From Phycisphaerales bacterium (GTDB taxonomy: Bacteria; Planctomycetota; Phycisphaerae; Phycisphaerales; UBA1924), in assembly GCA_019744815.1 (NCBI GenBank), contig JAIEUA010000007.1, positions 1-64,000 on the forward strand: a stretch of DNA of 64,000 nucleotides. The letters are read 5' to 3'. The notes beneath the pieces were generated by a model. The model made no database searches, was not told the origin of the DNA, and was given only the letters and a program-made list of their open reading frames with translations. The position numbers and the translations under genes were made by a program. Every line of letters starts with the position of its first letter. Position 1 is the first letter of the stretch. This document shows positions 1 through 8,728 of this stretch, one piece after another.

Positions 1-15
1 TCCCGCCAAAGGTGT

Positions 16-51
16 CACCCATGTCTCCGAACAGCGCCACCCATGTCTCCG
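16..51. repeat. 14-nt direct repeat, period 22, at window edge
   Basis: The sequence CACCCATGTCTCCG occurs at 16-29 and again at 38-51. Nothing else in the window resembles it. It lies beyond the end of the pilus operon. From general recollection, similar ATGTCTCCG repeats lie at the ends of integrase-type insertion sequences in planctomycetes; the sequence here shows only the repeat, so an element end just outside the window is a guess. Confidence 0.4.
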
Positions 52-121
52 GTCTGTACACGAAGCGGGGAGGGGAGTGCGGCGGTGTCGCGGGCTTGAC
101 GACGGGGGCGCGTCGGAGCGC

Positions 122-754
122 TTATTCCTCGATGATCTCGAGGCGGCGCGGGACGACGCTGGAGACCATGCGCACGGTGGCGGCGGCGAGGTCGGAGTGG
201 ATGTCGGTGTTGCCGGTGTAGGTGCGGTCGACGGTGAAGTCGACGGTGGCGCGTTTGAGGCGGGGGCCGATGTCGTACTCGAGGACGAACTTGGCGTCCT
301 TGACGCCCTGGAGCAGCGGGGTCTGCTGGGTGTCGGTGAGGGTGCCGTTCTTGTAGGTCTTGAGCACGAAGTAGAGGGTGTGCGGGCCCTGCTCGCTGGA
401 GAGGGCGTCGCGTTTCTCGATGCGGGTGATGCGGCGGGTGGCGGTGGCGTCGTCGACGAAGGAGACGAACTCGACGTAGTCGCTGGTGACGGGGTTCTGG
501 GAGCTGTCGTAGACGTCGGCGGGGTAGGGGCCGAATTCGTCACCGGTGCGCACCATGGTGAGGATGCGGTGCATGACGATGCGGGAGACGATGTTGTTGG
601 AGGCCGAGTCGGTGGTGAACTTGTAGGCCTTGAAGGAGGCGTGGAGGGCGCTGAGGGTGGCGGCGAGGAGCGTGCTGGTGATCGTGAGGGCGATCAGCAT
701 TTCGATCAGGCTGAAGCCGCGGCGGGGACGAGCATGGGCGTGAAGATTGTTCAT
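122..754 (-). CDS. Type IV prepilin-like protein (PilW-like minor pilin)
   Basis: A 210-residue prepilin expected in the inner membrane or a pilus/pseudopilus tip. A short basic leader ends in RRG, followed by FSLIEMLIAL, so the prepilin peptidase site is G13/F14 and Glu5 of the mature protein is present. A hydrophobic helix of about 20 residues follows, then a mainly beta, soluble region with no recognised domain. ATG at 754 lies 8 nt after the stop of the upstream gene. A TTG at 766 that overlaps this stop (TTGA) and has GAGGG before it is a possible alternative start. It is the last gene of the minus-strand pilus operon. The assignment as PilW-like rests on size, the leader and the neighbouring PilX- and PilV-like genes. 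Confidence 0.8.
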   Translation of the reverse strand: MNNLHAHARPRRGFSLIEMLIALTITSTLLAATLSALHASFKAYKFTTDSASNNIVSRIVMHRILTMVRTGDEFGPYPADVYDSSQNPVTSDYVEFVSFVDDATATRRITRIEKRDALSSEQGPHTLYFVLKTYKNGTLTDTQQTPLLQGVKDAKFVLEYDIGPRLKRATVDFTVDRTYTGNTDIHSDLAAATVRMVSSVVPRRLEIIEE

Positions 755-762
755 GATGGTGT

Positions 763-3657
763 TCAAGGCTTGCCCTCCCGGTACGTCAGCGCCTTGGGGG
801 TGAACGACAGAGGCAGCATGATGCCGTCGGGCAGCGTCATGGTGGGGTTGAGTCGGAGCTGGACGCGGCCGTAGCCGTTGAAGGGGACGGAGACTGCGCC
901 GGCGGCGATCTGTGCGGCGGTGGGGTTCTGCGTCGGGCCGAGGTCGGGAAGGCCGTCGCCGTTGAGATCCCAACCGACGATGGGCTTGCCGCCGACGATG
1001 GGGAGCGAGGCGGGGTCGAGGCCTTCCTGGTCGCCGTCCGAGGTGCCGAAGTAACCGATCGTGAGGTTGAAGTTCGCGGGGTTGCCGACGGGGTTGCCGC
1101 CGACGTCGATCATGGGTGCGGTGCCGGGCGAGGGGCTGAAGGTCATGATGAGGGCGCCGTCGACGGTGACGTTGCCGCGGATGTCCATGAGGCCGGCGAT
1201 GACGGCGCCGTTGAGCTGGATGTTCTGGTCGTCGGGGGCGTTGAAGCTGCCGACGTCGACGGAGTAGCCGGGGAGCATCATGCTGCTCTTGTTGATCTCG
1301 ACCATTTCGGCGGCGGAGGGGTTGTACGCGGGGTCGTCCGGGTATTCGGGGTGCTTGTTGCTGAACTTGGTCTTGCCGGTGAACTGGATCTTGTTGCGGA
1401 CGTTGGTGAAGACGGTGGGGTTGTCGCTGACGACCGAGCCGACGATGGTGCAGTCGTGGAAGCGGATGTTGTTGGAGAGCGGCTTGGTGTCGGTGATGCG
1501 GAGGCCGCCGATGACGAGCGGGTTGGGCAGGGCGCTGTAGCCGGTGGTGAGCGAGACCTGGTTGGCGGGGATGTCGGCCTTGTCCATCGGCGTGGTCGCC
1601 ATGAGGATCATCCTCGCGGGCGGGATGGCGGTGTTGGGCAGCATGGTCGGGTAGCTGTTCTCGGTGACAACGTCGCCGTAGACCGTGCGGGGCGCGGCGG
1701 GGCCGGGGAAGCCGTCGAGCTGGATCGTCTGCTTGCCGTACTCCGACCAGAGGACGTGGGTGTTGTCGGCGGTGGTGCGGACGTAGGTGACGCCGATGAA
1801 GGTGCAGTTGAGGAAGAGTGCGTTGGTGCCCACGGGGATCTGCACGTCCTTGAAGGTCATGTTCTGGTAGACGGGGCGGTAGTAGCAGTCGGTGTAGGAC
1901 GGGGAGTTGAAGGGGCTCTTTTCCCAGTAGGCGGTGAGGTAGTTGTCGGGGCGGCCGTCGTTGTTGTTGTCGGGATCGACGCGCTCGAAGCGGGGCTGCT
2001 TGGAGGACTTGGCCTTGGCCTCGGTGTACGTCGCGAGCGCGGAGGTGGCGACGCCGAGCTGCGAGGCGACCTGGGAGTTGAAGGGGTTGCCGTCGGCGAG
2101 CGCGGTGAGCGAGGATTGCTGGCCGCTGAAGGTGGAGTTGCTCACGTCGGGGAGAACGAGGTCGCTGACGGCGAAGTTCTGGGCGGCCTTGCCGGCGCCG
2201 GGCAGGACGGAGCCCTGGACCTCGTCGACGACGGCGCCGAGCTTGTTGACCCAGTTGGACTGGGAGGCTTTGTACAGAAGGCGGCCGGTGACCTTGCCGT
2301 AGCGGTCCTTGCGGTCGATGTAGCCGTCGCGCCAGCCGAGGGTGACGTCGTCCTCGTCGGCGATCGCCTCGCCCTTGTCCCAGCGGCCGTTGAGGTTGGC
2401 GTCGTTGTAGCCGTAGACGCCGTTCTTGTTGCGGTCGGGGTTGGCGCCGTCGATGAGGAGGGCGAGGTTCTCGTCGAGCGTGAACTCTGGTGTCTCGTTC
2501 TCGGCGGGAGTGCCGAGGGTCATGGCCTTGGAGAGGGCGACCTTGCCGTCGCCGTTCTTGTCGAAGTGCTTGATGAAGATGGAGAAGTCATCGATGTAGC
2601 CGTTGTCGTTGACGTCGGTGAAGGCGTTGTCGGCCTTGCCGCTGGAGTCGTAGTCCTTGGCGTTGGAGGGGATGCCGAGGGATTCGAGCGGGTGATCGAG
2701 GCGGAGGCGGTTGTCGCCGTCGGCGTCGTAGAGCTTGAGGCCGGCGTAGAAGTCGGCGAGCTTCTGGTCGAGGACGGCGTCGATGCCCTTGAAGTCGCTG
2801 CGCATCACGAGCGGCTCGGCGTGGGGCTTGTCGAGCTGGTTGTAGCGGACGCCCAGGTCGCCCTGCACCATCACGTTCTTGCCGAGCAGCACGCGGGAGG
2901 GGCTGACGATGGCCTGCTTGATCTTCTTGGACAGCTCGAAATCCTGCATGATGGTGCGGCTGACGGGCTGACCGGCGCGGGTGTAGCCGAAGTCAAAGCC
3001 GGTGACGATGGCGCGGATGGTCTTGCCGTCGGCGAGCGGGGCGTAGGTGACGCTGTAGCCGACGCTCGGGGTGCCGTTGCTCCCGGCGTCGATGCCGACG
3101 ACGGGTGTGTAGAGCCAACCGGCGGCGGCGTACTCGGTGAGATCGGCGCCGCTCATGGCGTTGCCGATGGTGGGCTGAGCGACGCCCTTGCCGGTGATGA
3201 CGTTCTGGTCGGCGGCGTGGCGGTTGGCGACGGCCTGGGCGAGGCCCGAGGGCGTGGAGGATTCGGGGTAGGAGCTGAGCGGGGGGCGGACCGAGACGGT
3301 GCCGGCGCCGGACATGTTGCCGCCCCACATCTGCGAGGCGAGGGTGCCGGTGATGTTGCTCTTGCTGATGACGAAGCGCTGGGCGGCTTCCTGGAGGCGG
3401 GCGCTGGCGATCTGCAGGCCGGTCTCGGCGGCGCCCAGGGCGCGGACGACGTGGACGTGGGTGGAGGCGGTGCGTATGTTGCCTCGGCTGGAGATGGCCA
3501 TGGCGGCGGCGAGCGAGCCGAAGATGATTAGGAACATCATCGCCAGGATGGAGGCGACGCCGCGCTCGCGGGTGGTGGTGCGGCGAGCGGTGGCTCGGCC
3601 GGCGGCGTGGATCACGCGGGCGGCGGGCGAGGGCTTGTTGCTGCTCAGGAACTTCAT
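763..3657 (-). CDS. Large PilX-like pilus assembly protein with calcium-loop-like repeats
   Basis: A protein of 964 residues, far larger than ordinary PilX (about 150-200). Residues about 32-56 (RGVASILAMMFLIIFG) match the N-terminal membrane helix of PilX-type proteins, which lacks a classical G/F-E prepilin site. The middle (about 311-450) holds several Asp/Asn-rich loops resembling EF-hand or dockerin calcium loops: DADGDNRLRLD, DVNDNGYIDD, DKNGDGKVAL and DRNKNGVYGYND. More loops (DPDNNNDGRPDN, DLNGDGLPDLG) follow later. The C-terminal part is beta-rich and polymer-like. ATG at 3657 is chosen because the hydrophobic leader follows it at the usual distance; an in-frame start at 3699 would add 14 unconserved residues. 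It sits between PilV- and PilW-like genes, so a role as a pilus tip or adhesin is likely but inferred. Confidence 0.75.
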   Translation of the reverse strand: MKFLSSNKPSPAARVIHAAGRATARRTTTRERGVASILAMMFLIIFGSLAAAMAISSRGNIRTASTHVHVVRALGAAETGLQIASARLQEAAQRFVISKSNITGTLASQMWGGNMSGAGTVSVRPPLSSYPESSTPSGLAQAVANRHAADQNVITGKGVAQPTIGNAMSGADLTEYAAAGWLYTPVVGIDAGSNGTPSVGYSVTYAPLADGKTIRAIVTGFDFGYTRAGQPVSRTIMQDFELSKKIKQAIVSPSRVLLGKNVMVQGDLGVRYNQLDKPHAEPLVMRSDFKGIDAVLDQKLADFYAGLKLYDADGDNRLRLDHPLESLGIPSNAKDYDSSGKADNAFTDVNDNGYIDDFSIFIKHFDKNGDGKVALSKAMTLGTPAENETPEFTLDENLALLIDGANPDRNKNGVYGYNDANLNGRWDKGEAIADEDDVTLGWRDGYIDRKDRYGKVTGRLLYKASQSNWVNKLGAVVDEVQGSVLPGAGKAAQNFAVSDLVLPDVSNSTFSGQQSSLTALADGNPFNSQVASQLGVATSALATYTEAKAKSSKQPRFERVDPDNNNDGRPDNYLTAYWEKSPFNSPSYTDCYYRPVYQNMTFKDVQIPVGTNALFLNCTFIGVTYVRTTADNTHVLWSEYGKQTIQLDGFPGPAAPRTVYGDVVTENSYPTMLPNTAIPPARMILMATTPMDKADIPANQVSLTTGYSALPNPLVIGGLRITDTKPLSNNIRFHDCTIVGSVVSDNPTVFTNVRNKIQFTGKTKFSNKHPEYPDDPAYNPSAAEMVEINKSSMMLPGYSVDVGSFNAPDDQNIQLNGAVIAGLMDIRGNVTVDGALIMTFSPSPGTAPMIDVGGNPVGNPANFNLTIGYFGTSDGDQEGLDPASLPIVGGKPIVGWDLNGDGLPDLGPTQNPTAAQIAAGAVSVPFNGYGRVQLRLNPTMTLPDGIMLPLSFTPKALTYREGKP

Positions 3658-3738
3658 GGTGGGCTCGTTGCTGATGGGACCGTTCGGACTCGTTCTCACA
3701 CCTCCACGCGCGGCGGCCTGTGCGGGGCCGGGGTGGGA

Positions 3739-4410
3739 TCAGGGAACGACCCACACCAGCTTGGTGACTTCGGCGGGCTGGGTGTCGTACGGCCCTTGGT
3801 ACGTGACGACGACGGTAACGCGGAGCGGGAACTGATCGACGGGGATGCCCGGGTCGGTGCCGCTGGGGGCGACGAAGTAGGCCTTGGATCGCACGGTGGC
3901 GAGGTTGAGCGGGTCGACCTTCTCGACGGTGACGGACTGCTGCCAGCCTTCGAGGGCCTTGGGCTTGCCGGCATCGTCGAGAACGACGACGCCGTTGGCA
4001 TCGGTCATGGGGACCACGGTGCCGGCGGCGGCCACGGGGCCGGGCATGTTGCCGTCGCGGCCGAAGATCTTGGCGTCAAAGTCGGTGAGGCAGTTGAAGT
4101 CGCGGACGACGACTTTCTCGGCGCCGGCGCCCCAGCCGACGACGGTCTGGCCGCTGACCGAGAGGCCGACGACGGGGTCGTACTTGGGGAGCCGGCGGGT
4201 GAGTTCGCGGACCTCGTTGGCGAGCAGGGCGCCGGTGGCGGCGCGGCTGGACCAGTTGTTCTGTTCGATGAAGGCGCGCTGGGCGTCGACGAAGGCGAGG
4301 ACGCCGACGCCGATGATGACCAGGGCGAGGCTGGTCTCGAGCAGCGTGAAGCCGCGACGGGACGATGGGCGTCGGGCGGAACGGTTGCGGTCACGAAATG
4401 CGAGGCGCAT
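3739..4410 (-). CDS. Type IV prepilin-like protein (PilV-like)
   Basis: A 223-residue prepilin. The leader ends SSRRG and the mature protein begins FTLLETSLALVIIGVG (cleavage after G20, Glu5 present), followed by a soluble domain rich in Val/Thr. ATG at 4410 is preceded by GAGGGGAG with a spacing of about 9 nt, a strong ribosome site that rules out the longer frame starting at 4464. The gene follows pilC and precedes the PilX-like gene on the same strand, so it is probably a minor pilin of the same machine. The exact pilin class cannot be settled from sequence alone. Confidence 0.8.
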   Translation of the reverse strand: MRLAFRDRNRSARRPSSRRGFTLLETSLALVIIGVGVLAFVDAQRAFIEQNNWSSRAATGALLANEVRELTRRLPKYDPVVGLSVSGQTVVGWGAGAEKVVVRDFNCLTDFDAKIFGRDGNMPGPVAAAGTVVPMTDANGVVVLDDAGKPKALEGWQQSVTVEKVDPLNLATVRSKAYFVAPSGTDPGIPVDQFPLRVTVVVTYQGPYDTQPAEVTKLVWVVP

Positions 4411-4478
4411 AGCGGGCGTCTCCCCTCGCCGCCGCACACGCGCCGTGCGTGCGGCATCCAGCATGAACTATCGGATAT

Positions 4479-5705
4479 CTATTTGACGATCTGGCTCATC
4501 TTGAAGATTGGCAGGATGATCGCCATGGCGATGAAGCCGACGATGACGCCCATGACGAGGATCATGATGGGTTCGATAAGGCTGGTGACGGCCTTGATGT
4601 GGTCCTTGAGGGCCTTCTGGTAGAAGACGCTGATCTCGTCGAGGACCTCGCCGAGCTTACCGGACTCCTCGCCCGCGGCGATCATCTGGCTGACGGCGCG
4701 GGGGAGGAGGGCTTCCTTGGTGAGGGTGCCGGTGATCTTTTTGCCCTGCTTGACGTTGCTGTAGACCTTCTTCCACATGGCGTGGTAGAGCTGGTTGCCG
4801 CTGATCTCGCCGGTGATGGCGAGGGTGTCGAGCATGGGGACGCCGGCGTTGATGAGCTGGCCCATGGTCTGGAGCGAGCGGCTGATGTAGAGGGAGCGGA
4901 ACATGGTCCGGACGATGGGGATGGTGAGCTTGAGCTTGTCGACCCAGAAGGCGCCGATCTCGGTCTTGGTGAACGCGAAGCCGCCGCCGCCGGCGAGGGC
5001 GATGCCGCCGAGCAGATAGGGCCAGTTGGCGACGGTGAAGCGCGAGACGCTCATGAGGAACGTGGTGGCCCAGGGGAGCACGTCTTCCTTGCCCTCGAAG
5101 ACGGCGTAGAACTTGGGGAGCACGAAGGTGAGCAGGAAGACGGTGACGGCGACGGCGAGGGTGCCGATGACGCCGGGGTAGATCGCGGCGCCGACGACCA
5201 TCTTCTTGGTCTCGATCTGCTGGGCGATGTAGCCGGCGATGCGGTCGAGCATCTTGGCGAAGGAGCCGGACATTTCCGAGGCCCGGGTCATGTTGACGTA
5301 CAGCGGGCCGAACAGCTTCGGGTGCTTGGCGATGGCCTCGGAGAACTGCTTGCCGCTCTCGACGTCGTTCTTGAGCTGGACGATGATCTTGCGGAAGCCG
5401 GCATGCTCGGTCTGCTCGGCGATGCCGTCGAGGGCGGCGCGGAGGTTGATGCCGGCGCGGATCATGACGGCGAGCTGGGTGGTGAAGTCGAGGACGTGCT
5501 TCTGGGTGGGCTTGCCGGCGTTGAGTTCTTTGAACTTGGCGAAGAGGCCCTGGGCCTGGTCGCCGCCGATGGCGAGCGAGATGCTGAGGACCTGGGAGCC
5601 CTGGTTGCGCAGGATGGCGGCGGCGCTGGTGGCCGAGTCGGCGGCGACCACGCCCGTGGTGGTCTGGCCGGCGCTGGTACGAACTTGGTAGCGGTAGTTG
5701 GGCAT
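4479..5705 (-). CDS. pilC: Type IV pilus / type II secretion inner-membrane protein PilC (GspF)
   Basis: The polytopic platform protein that links the pilus ATPases to pilin assembly. At 408 residues it has the usual family length, with an N-terminal cytoplasmic part (MPNYRYQVRTSAGQ...), two T2SSF domains (about 70-195 and 275-395) and membrane helices near 170-200, 220-250 and 375-405. The final helix ends IMILVMGVIVGFIAMAIILP, a typical PilC terminus. It is downstream of pilT and upstream of the prepilins. Its start codon directly abuts the left arm of a palindromic repeat (5708-5834), so no normal Shine-Dalgarno sequence is visible and the repeat forms its whole upstream region. Confidence 0.93.
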   Translation of the reverse strand: MPNYRYQVRTSAGQTTTGVVAADSATSAAAILRNQGSQVLSISLAIGGDQAQGLFAKFKELNAGKPTQKHVLDFTTQLAVMIRAGINLRAALDGIAEQTEHAGFRKIIVQLKNDVESGKQFSEAIAKHPKLFGPLYVNMTRASEMSGSFAKMLDRIAGYIAQQIETKKMVVGAAIYPGVIGTLAVAVTVFLLTFVLPKFYAVFEGKEDVLPWATTFLMSVSRFTVANWPYLLGGIALAGGGGFAFTKTEIGAFWVDKLKLTIPIVRTMFRSLYISRSLQTMGQLINAGVPMLDTLAITGEISGNQLYHAMWKKVYSNVKQGKKITGTLTKEALLPRAVSQMIAAGEESGKLGEVLDEISVFYQKALKDHIKAVTSLIEPIMILVMGVIVGFIAMAIILPIFKMSQIVK

Positions 5706-5707
5706 GG

Positions 5708-5834
5708 GAAAGAGACAAAGAGACGGAGAGACGGAGAGACGAAGTCATCTGACTTGTTTCCGCCCGCGTTTCTTCGTCCGCACCTCCGGGTCTTGAACCA
5801 CTTCGTCTCTGCGTGTCTACGTCTCGTCGTCTCG
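5708..5834. repeat. Palindromic element, 8-nt period arms (GAGACGRA family), pilT-pilC spacer
   Basis: The left arm 5708-5745 reads GAGACAAA, GAGACGGA, GAGACGGA, GAGACGAA in exact 8-nt steps. The right arm 5800-5834 is its imperfect complement (ACTTCGTCTCTGCGTGTCTA...). The loop is about 54 nt. The element fills the space between pilT and pilC, ends 2 nt from the pilT stop codon and begins 2 nt from the pilC start. It contains no gene. Confidence 0.8.
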
Positions 5835-5836
5835 GC

Positions 5837-6892
5837 TTACGCCGCCAGCTGGCGATCGAGCTTGTCGGGATAGGCGGCCTGAGCGATCGCGTCGTCGCGG
5901 CTGATCATGCCGTTGAAGTAGAGCGACGCGATGGCGGTGTCGAGGCTGCACATGCCGATGGCGCGGTTGGTCTCGATGACGTTGGGGATCTCGAAGGTGC
6001 GGGCCTCGCGGATCAGGTTGCGCACCGCGGGCGTGCACAGGAGCACCTCGACGGCGGGCACCATGCCCGGGGCGTCGGTGCGGCTGAACAGCGTCTGGCA
6101 GACCACCGCCTGCAGCGTGTTGGCGAGCATCGAGCGGATCTGGTTCTGCTGACCGGCGGGGTACATGTCGATGATGCGTTCCACGGTCTGGGACGCGTTG
6201 ACGGTGTGCAGGGTGGAGAGGACCAAGTGGCCGGTCTCGGCGGCGGAGATGGCGAGCGAGGTGGTCTCGAGGTCGCGCATTTCGCCGACGAGGATGATGT
6301 CGGGGTCCTGACGCAGGGCGTGCTTGAGGCCGCTGGAGAAGCTGGGCATGTCCTGGCCGAGCTCGCGCTGCTCGAGGACGCACTGCTTGCTCTCGAACAT
6401 GTATTCGACGGGGTCTTCGAGGGTGATGATGTGCTTCTTGTAGCGCTGGTTCATCGCCTCGATCATGGCGGCGAGGGTGGTGGACTTACCCGAGCCGGTG
6501 TCGCCGGTGACGAGCACGAGGCCGCGGGGCAGGTAGGTGAGGCGGGCGATGACCTCGGGGAGGTTGAGCTTGGCGAGCGGCGGGACCTTGGTCTTGATGC
6601 CGCGCATGGCGAGGCCGATCTGGCCGCGCTGGCAGTGGGCGTTGACGCGGTAGCGGCTGAGGCCCTCGACGTAGTAGGAAAAGTCGGCGTCCTTCTGACG
6701 CTCGTAGGTGGCCTGGGTCTCCTTCGAGGCCATCTGCTCGAAGAACTTCTTGGCGACCTCCGGCGTGATGACCGGGAAGTCCATGCGGGTCATGACCTGA
6801 TGGATGCGGCACATCGGGGGCTGGCCCGCGATGAGGTGCACGTCGGAGGCGTCCGCCTCGAAGGCCGTCTTGAGAATCGTGTTCAGATCCAC
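5837..6892 (-). CDS. pilT: Type IV pilus retraction ATPase PilT
   Basis: Hexameric ATPase that depolymerises pili (twitching motility). With a GTG start at 6892 the product is 351 residues, the normal PilT length, and begins MDLNTILKTAFEADASDVHL like other PilT proteins. AGGAG lies 7 nt before this GTG; the frame open to 7072 adds residues unlike the family. Visible motifs are Walker A GDTGSGKSTT, the Asp box/Walker B around ILVGEMRDLETT, the His box LSTLHTVNAS and the PilT signature VRNLIREARTFEIPN. It is the first gene of the pilus operon in this window. No pilB is seen here, so the extension ATPase must be elsewhere. Confidence 0.94.
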   Translation of the reverse strand: MDLNTILKTAFEADASDVHLIAGQPPMCRIHQVMTRMDFPVITPEVAKKFFEQMASKETQATYERQKDADFSYYVEGLSRYRVNAHCQRGQIGLAMRGIKTKVPPLAKLNLPEVIARLTYLPRGLVLVTGDTGSGKSTTLAAMIEAMNQRYKKHIITLEDPVEYMFESKQCVLEQRELGQDMPSFSSGLKHALRQDPDIILVGEMRDLETTSLAISAAETGHLVLSTLHTVNASQTVERIIDMYPAGQQNQIRSMLANTLQAVVCQTLFSRTDAPGMVPAVEVLLCTPAVRNLIREARTFEIPNVIETNRAIGMCSLDTAIASLYFNGMISRDDAIAQAAYPDKLDRQLAA

Positions 6893-7077
6893 TGTGCCGC
6901 TCCTGAAGTGCCCGCGCGTCGGCGCGCCGAGTCTCTTCATGGATCGGACACCGGACGGGGCGGCTTCGCTGGCCCGCTCGATCCCCATCAACGTCGCTGG
7001 CACCTTAACTGACCTAGGCGGACGAGACGGAATAAACGGACCGGGGAGGAGTTCCGGCTCGCGCGAGCACACGCCAA

Positions 7078-7206
7078 GCGAGCCGGGGCGTCCTCGCCCC
7101 GGTGCTGTTGCGGGAGGACTGGAAGTGCTATGGCAGGTGCAGGCAGGGGTTAGGTCTTTGCCTTGAGGTGCGTCGGCTGCGCCGGGGCGGGGACGCCCCG
7201 GCTCGC
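7078..7206. repeat. REP-like twin hairpin (GCGAGCCGGGGCG family)
   Basis: Unit 7078-7103 (GCGAGCCGGGGCG followed by TCCTCGCCCCGG) is inverted at 7181-7206 with 24 of 26 positions matching. Each unit also folds on itself (CCGGGGCG with CGCCCCGG). Single copies occur at 14137-14162 and 27109-27131. The element occupies the 360-nt gap between the pilT start and the SGNH hydrolase end; nothing else is seen in that gap. Confidence 0.75.
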
Positions 7207-7252
7207 GTGCGGGTGGTGGTTCCGGGGCGATGCCCTTGGTCGATGCGGGGGC

Positions 7253-8233
7253 TCAGGGCGTCTTTGGCTTTTGCGATTCGAGCAGAGGTCGCACGGCCTG
7301 TTCGAGGCACTCGGCGAGCAGCTTCTGACCGGAGGCGGTCGGGTGGATGTCGTCTTGAAACACAGCCTCGCCCTTGGCGAGGGCGGGGGCGAGATGCGTT
7401 CGCGTCAACGAGAGTGGAATCCCTGTGGTCGTGATCATGTCGTTCAGGAGGCGGCGGCCGCGGTCGAGGGACTGATCGGTGTCGGCCTTGCCTTCGATCT
7501 CGCCCCGGGTTTCGTGAAGGACGATGGCGATCGGGAGATTGCGAGAGCGTGCGAAGGCGATGAGGTCGATCGCGCTCTGCATCGCCTGGTCGAAGTCGTT
7601 GTCGGTCGGGGCTGGGGCTGACGCCGTCGAACGGCGCAGCCGAGGCAGGGCGTAGCGGGTGATCAACTCCCCCACTGCCAGGGGCGGGCGCTGCTCGGGC
7701 TGATCCTCGCGCAGGCCGTCGAAGCGGGGTACGTCCCAGGCGTCGTGGCTGCTCCAGACGACGACGATGGCATTGGCGTCAAAGGCGCCAAACTTCTCCA
7801 GATACGCCAGCTCGTTCTGCGGCCCCCAACTGCCGGCGCTGATGTTGAGCACGCGGACGGGCCTTGCGAGCTTCGTACGGAGCGAGGACTCCAGCAGGCT
7901 CGTCGCGATTTGCGAGTCGTCGAGCAGAGCGCCGCCGTTGACGACGCTGTCGCCGATCACGAGGACTCGGAGCTCATTGGGGTCGGATTTCTTGGCTTCG
8001 ATCTCGGGGGAGCGCTGCGACCACTGGTTGATATGGATGGCGTGGCCGAAGCGGTGGTAGGTGCCGGGCTTGAGGACGTACTCGATGGTGTCGTCCTTTT
8101 GAAACAGCGGCGGGTCGCCAAGGCCGAGCGCGAACCGGGCCAACAACTCGGCGGCGAGGACCGTCGCCACGAGCCCCAGCGCTGCGGCTCGCAGCAAGGG
8201 TCGGCTTCGTCGGTTTCGGCGGTGTGGGATCAA
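7253..8233 (-). CDS. SGNH/GDSL-family hydrolase, membrane anchored
   Basis: A 326-residue protein with an N-terminal hydrophobic anchor (about 13-35) and an SGNH fold. Block I is VLVIGDSVVNGG (nucleophile Ser), and the C-terminal block is DDIHPTASGQ, supplying the Asp-x-x-His pair. A middle ISAGSWGPQNEL segment fits the Gly/Asn blocks. Such proteins act as esterases or O-acetyl transferases/esterases on extracytoplasmic glycans, but the substrate cannot be read here. The TTG at 8233 has GAGG 7 nt upstream and lies 24 nt after the rnhA stop, so it is the third gene of the glycogen synthase-rnhA operon. Confidence 0.75.
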   Translation of the reverse strand: MIPHRRNRRSRPLLRAAALGLVATVLAAELLARFALGLGDPPLFQKDDTIEYVLKPGTYHRFGHAIHINQWSQRSPEIEAKKSDPNELRVLVIGDSVVNGGALLDDSQIATSLLESSLRTKLARPVRVLNISAGSWGPQNELAYLEKFGAFDANAIVVVWSSHDAWDVPRFDGLREDQPEQRPPLAVGELITRYALPRLRRSTASAPAPTDNDFDQAMQSAIDLIAFARSRNLPIAIVLHETRGEIEGKADTDQSLDRGRRLLNDMITTTGIPLSLTRTHLAPALAKGEAVFQDDIHPTASGQKLLAECLEQAVRPLLESQKPKTP

Positions 8234-8257
8234 CGGTGGCCTCGATGAATCAGGCGG

Positions 8258-8728
8258 CTATCCGCCGCGGACGACGGCCTCGCGGGCGGCGACGGCCAAC
8301 TGATCGCAGCGTTCGTTCTCGGGGTGCTCGTTGTGGCCGCGTACCCAGTGGAAGCGGAGGGTGTGCTTGGATTTCAGGGCGTCGAGTTCCTGCCAGAGGT
8401 CCTGGTTCTTGACGGGCTTTTTGTCGGCGGTGCGCCAGCCGCGTTTCTTCCAGGACTCCATCCATTCCTTGAGGCCGTTGAGCACGTACTGGGAATCGCT
8501 GAAGATGTCGACCTCGGCGGATTCCTTGAGTGCTTCGAGGCCGCGGATCACCGCGATGAGTTCCATGCGGTTGTTGGTGGTCTCGAGCTCGCCGCCGGCT
8601 TGTTCGCGTTCCTTGCCGCTGAAGGGATGGCGGAGGATGTAGGCCCAGCCGCCGGGGCCGGGGTTGCCGGAACACGCGCCGTCGGTGTAGAGCTCGACGT
8701 GGACTTTCTTGGTCTCGGCCGCGCTCAC
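8258..8728 (-). CDS. rnhA: Ribonuclease HI
   Basis: Cleaves RNA in RNA-DNA hybrids. The 156-residue product has the standard fold and catalytic set: [15 protein letters not shown] (first Asp), TTNNRMEL (Glu), [10 protein letters not shown] (second Asp) and [16 protein letters not shown] (His and last Asp). The GTG start at 8728 overlaps the stop of the glycogen synthase gene as GTGA, so translation is probably coupled. The much longer open frame upstream of 8728 lies over that gene and is not coding. Genes for RNase H and glycogen synthase have no obvious shared job. Confidence 0.93.
   Translation of the reverse strand: MSAAETKKVHVELYTDGACSGNPGPGGWAYILRHPFSGKEREQAGGELETTNNRMELIAVIRGLEALKESAEVDIFSDSQYVLNGLKEWMESWKKRGWRTADKKPVKNQDLWQELDALKSKHTLRFHWVRGHNEHPENERCDQLAVAAREAVVRGG

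Noticed and set aside
77..874. Long Gly/Val/Asp-rich open frames on the plus strand (also 1351-3531, 4599-5873, 8797-10884, 50286-53627)
   Set aside because: They lie opposite confirmed minus-strand genes and are the frame shadows expected at high GC; composition is not protein-like and no start site fits.
5708..5834. GAGACGRA palindromes as ordinary terminators
   Set aside because: Arms are long, tandemly periodic, with large loops and no T run, and the same arm occurs inside mqnE; a terminator effect may be secondary.
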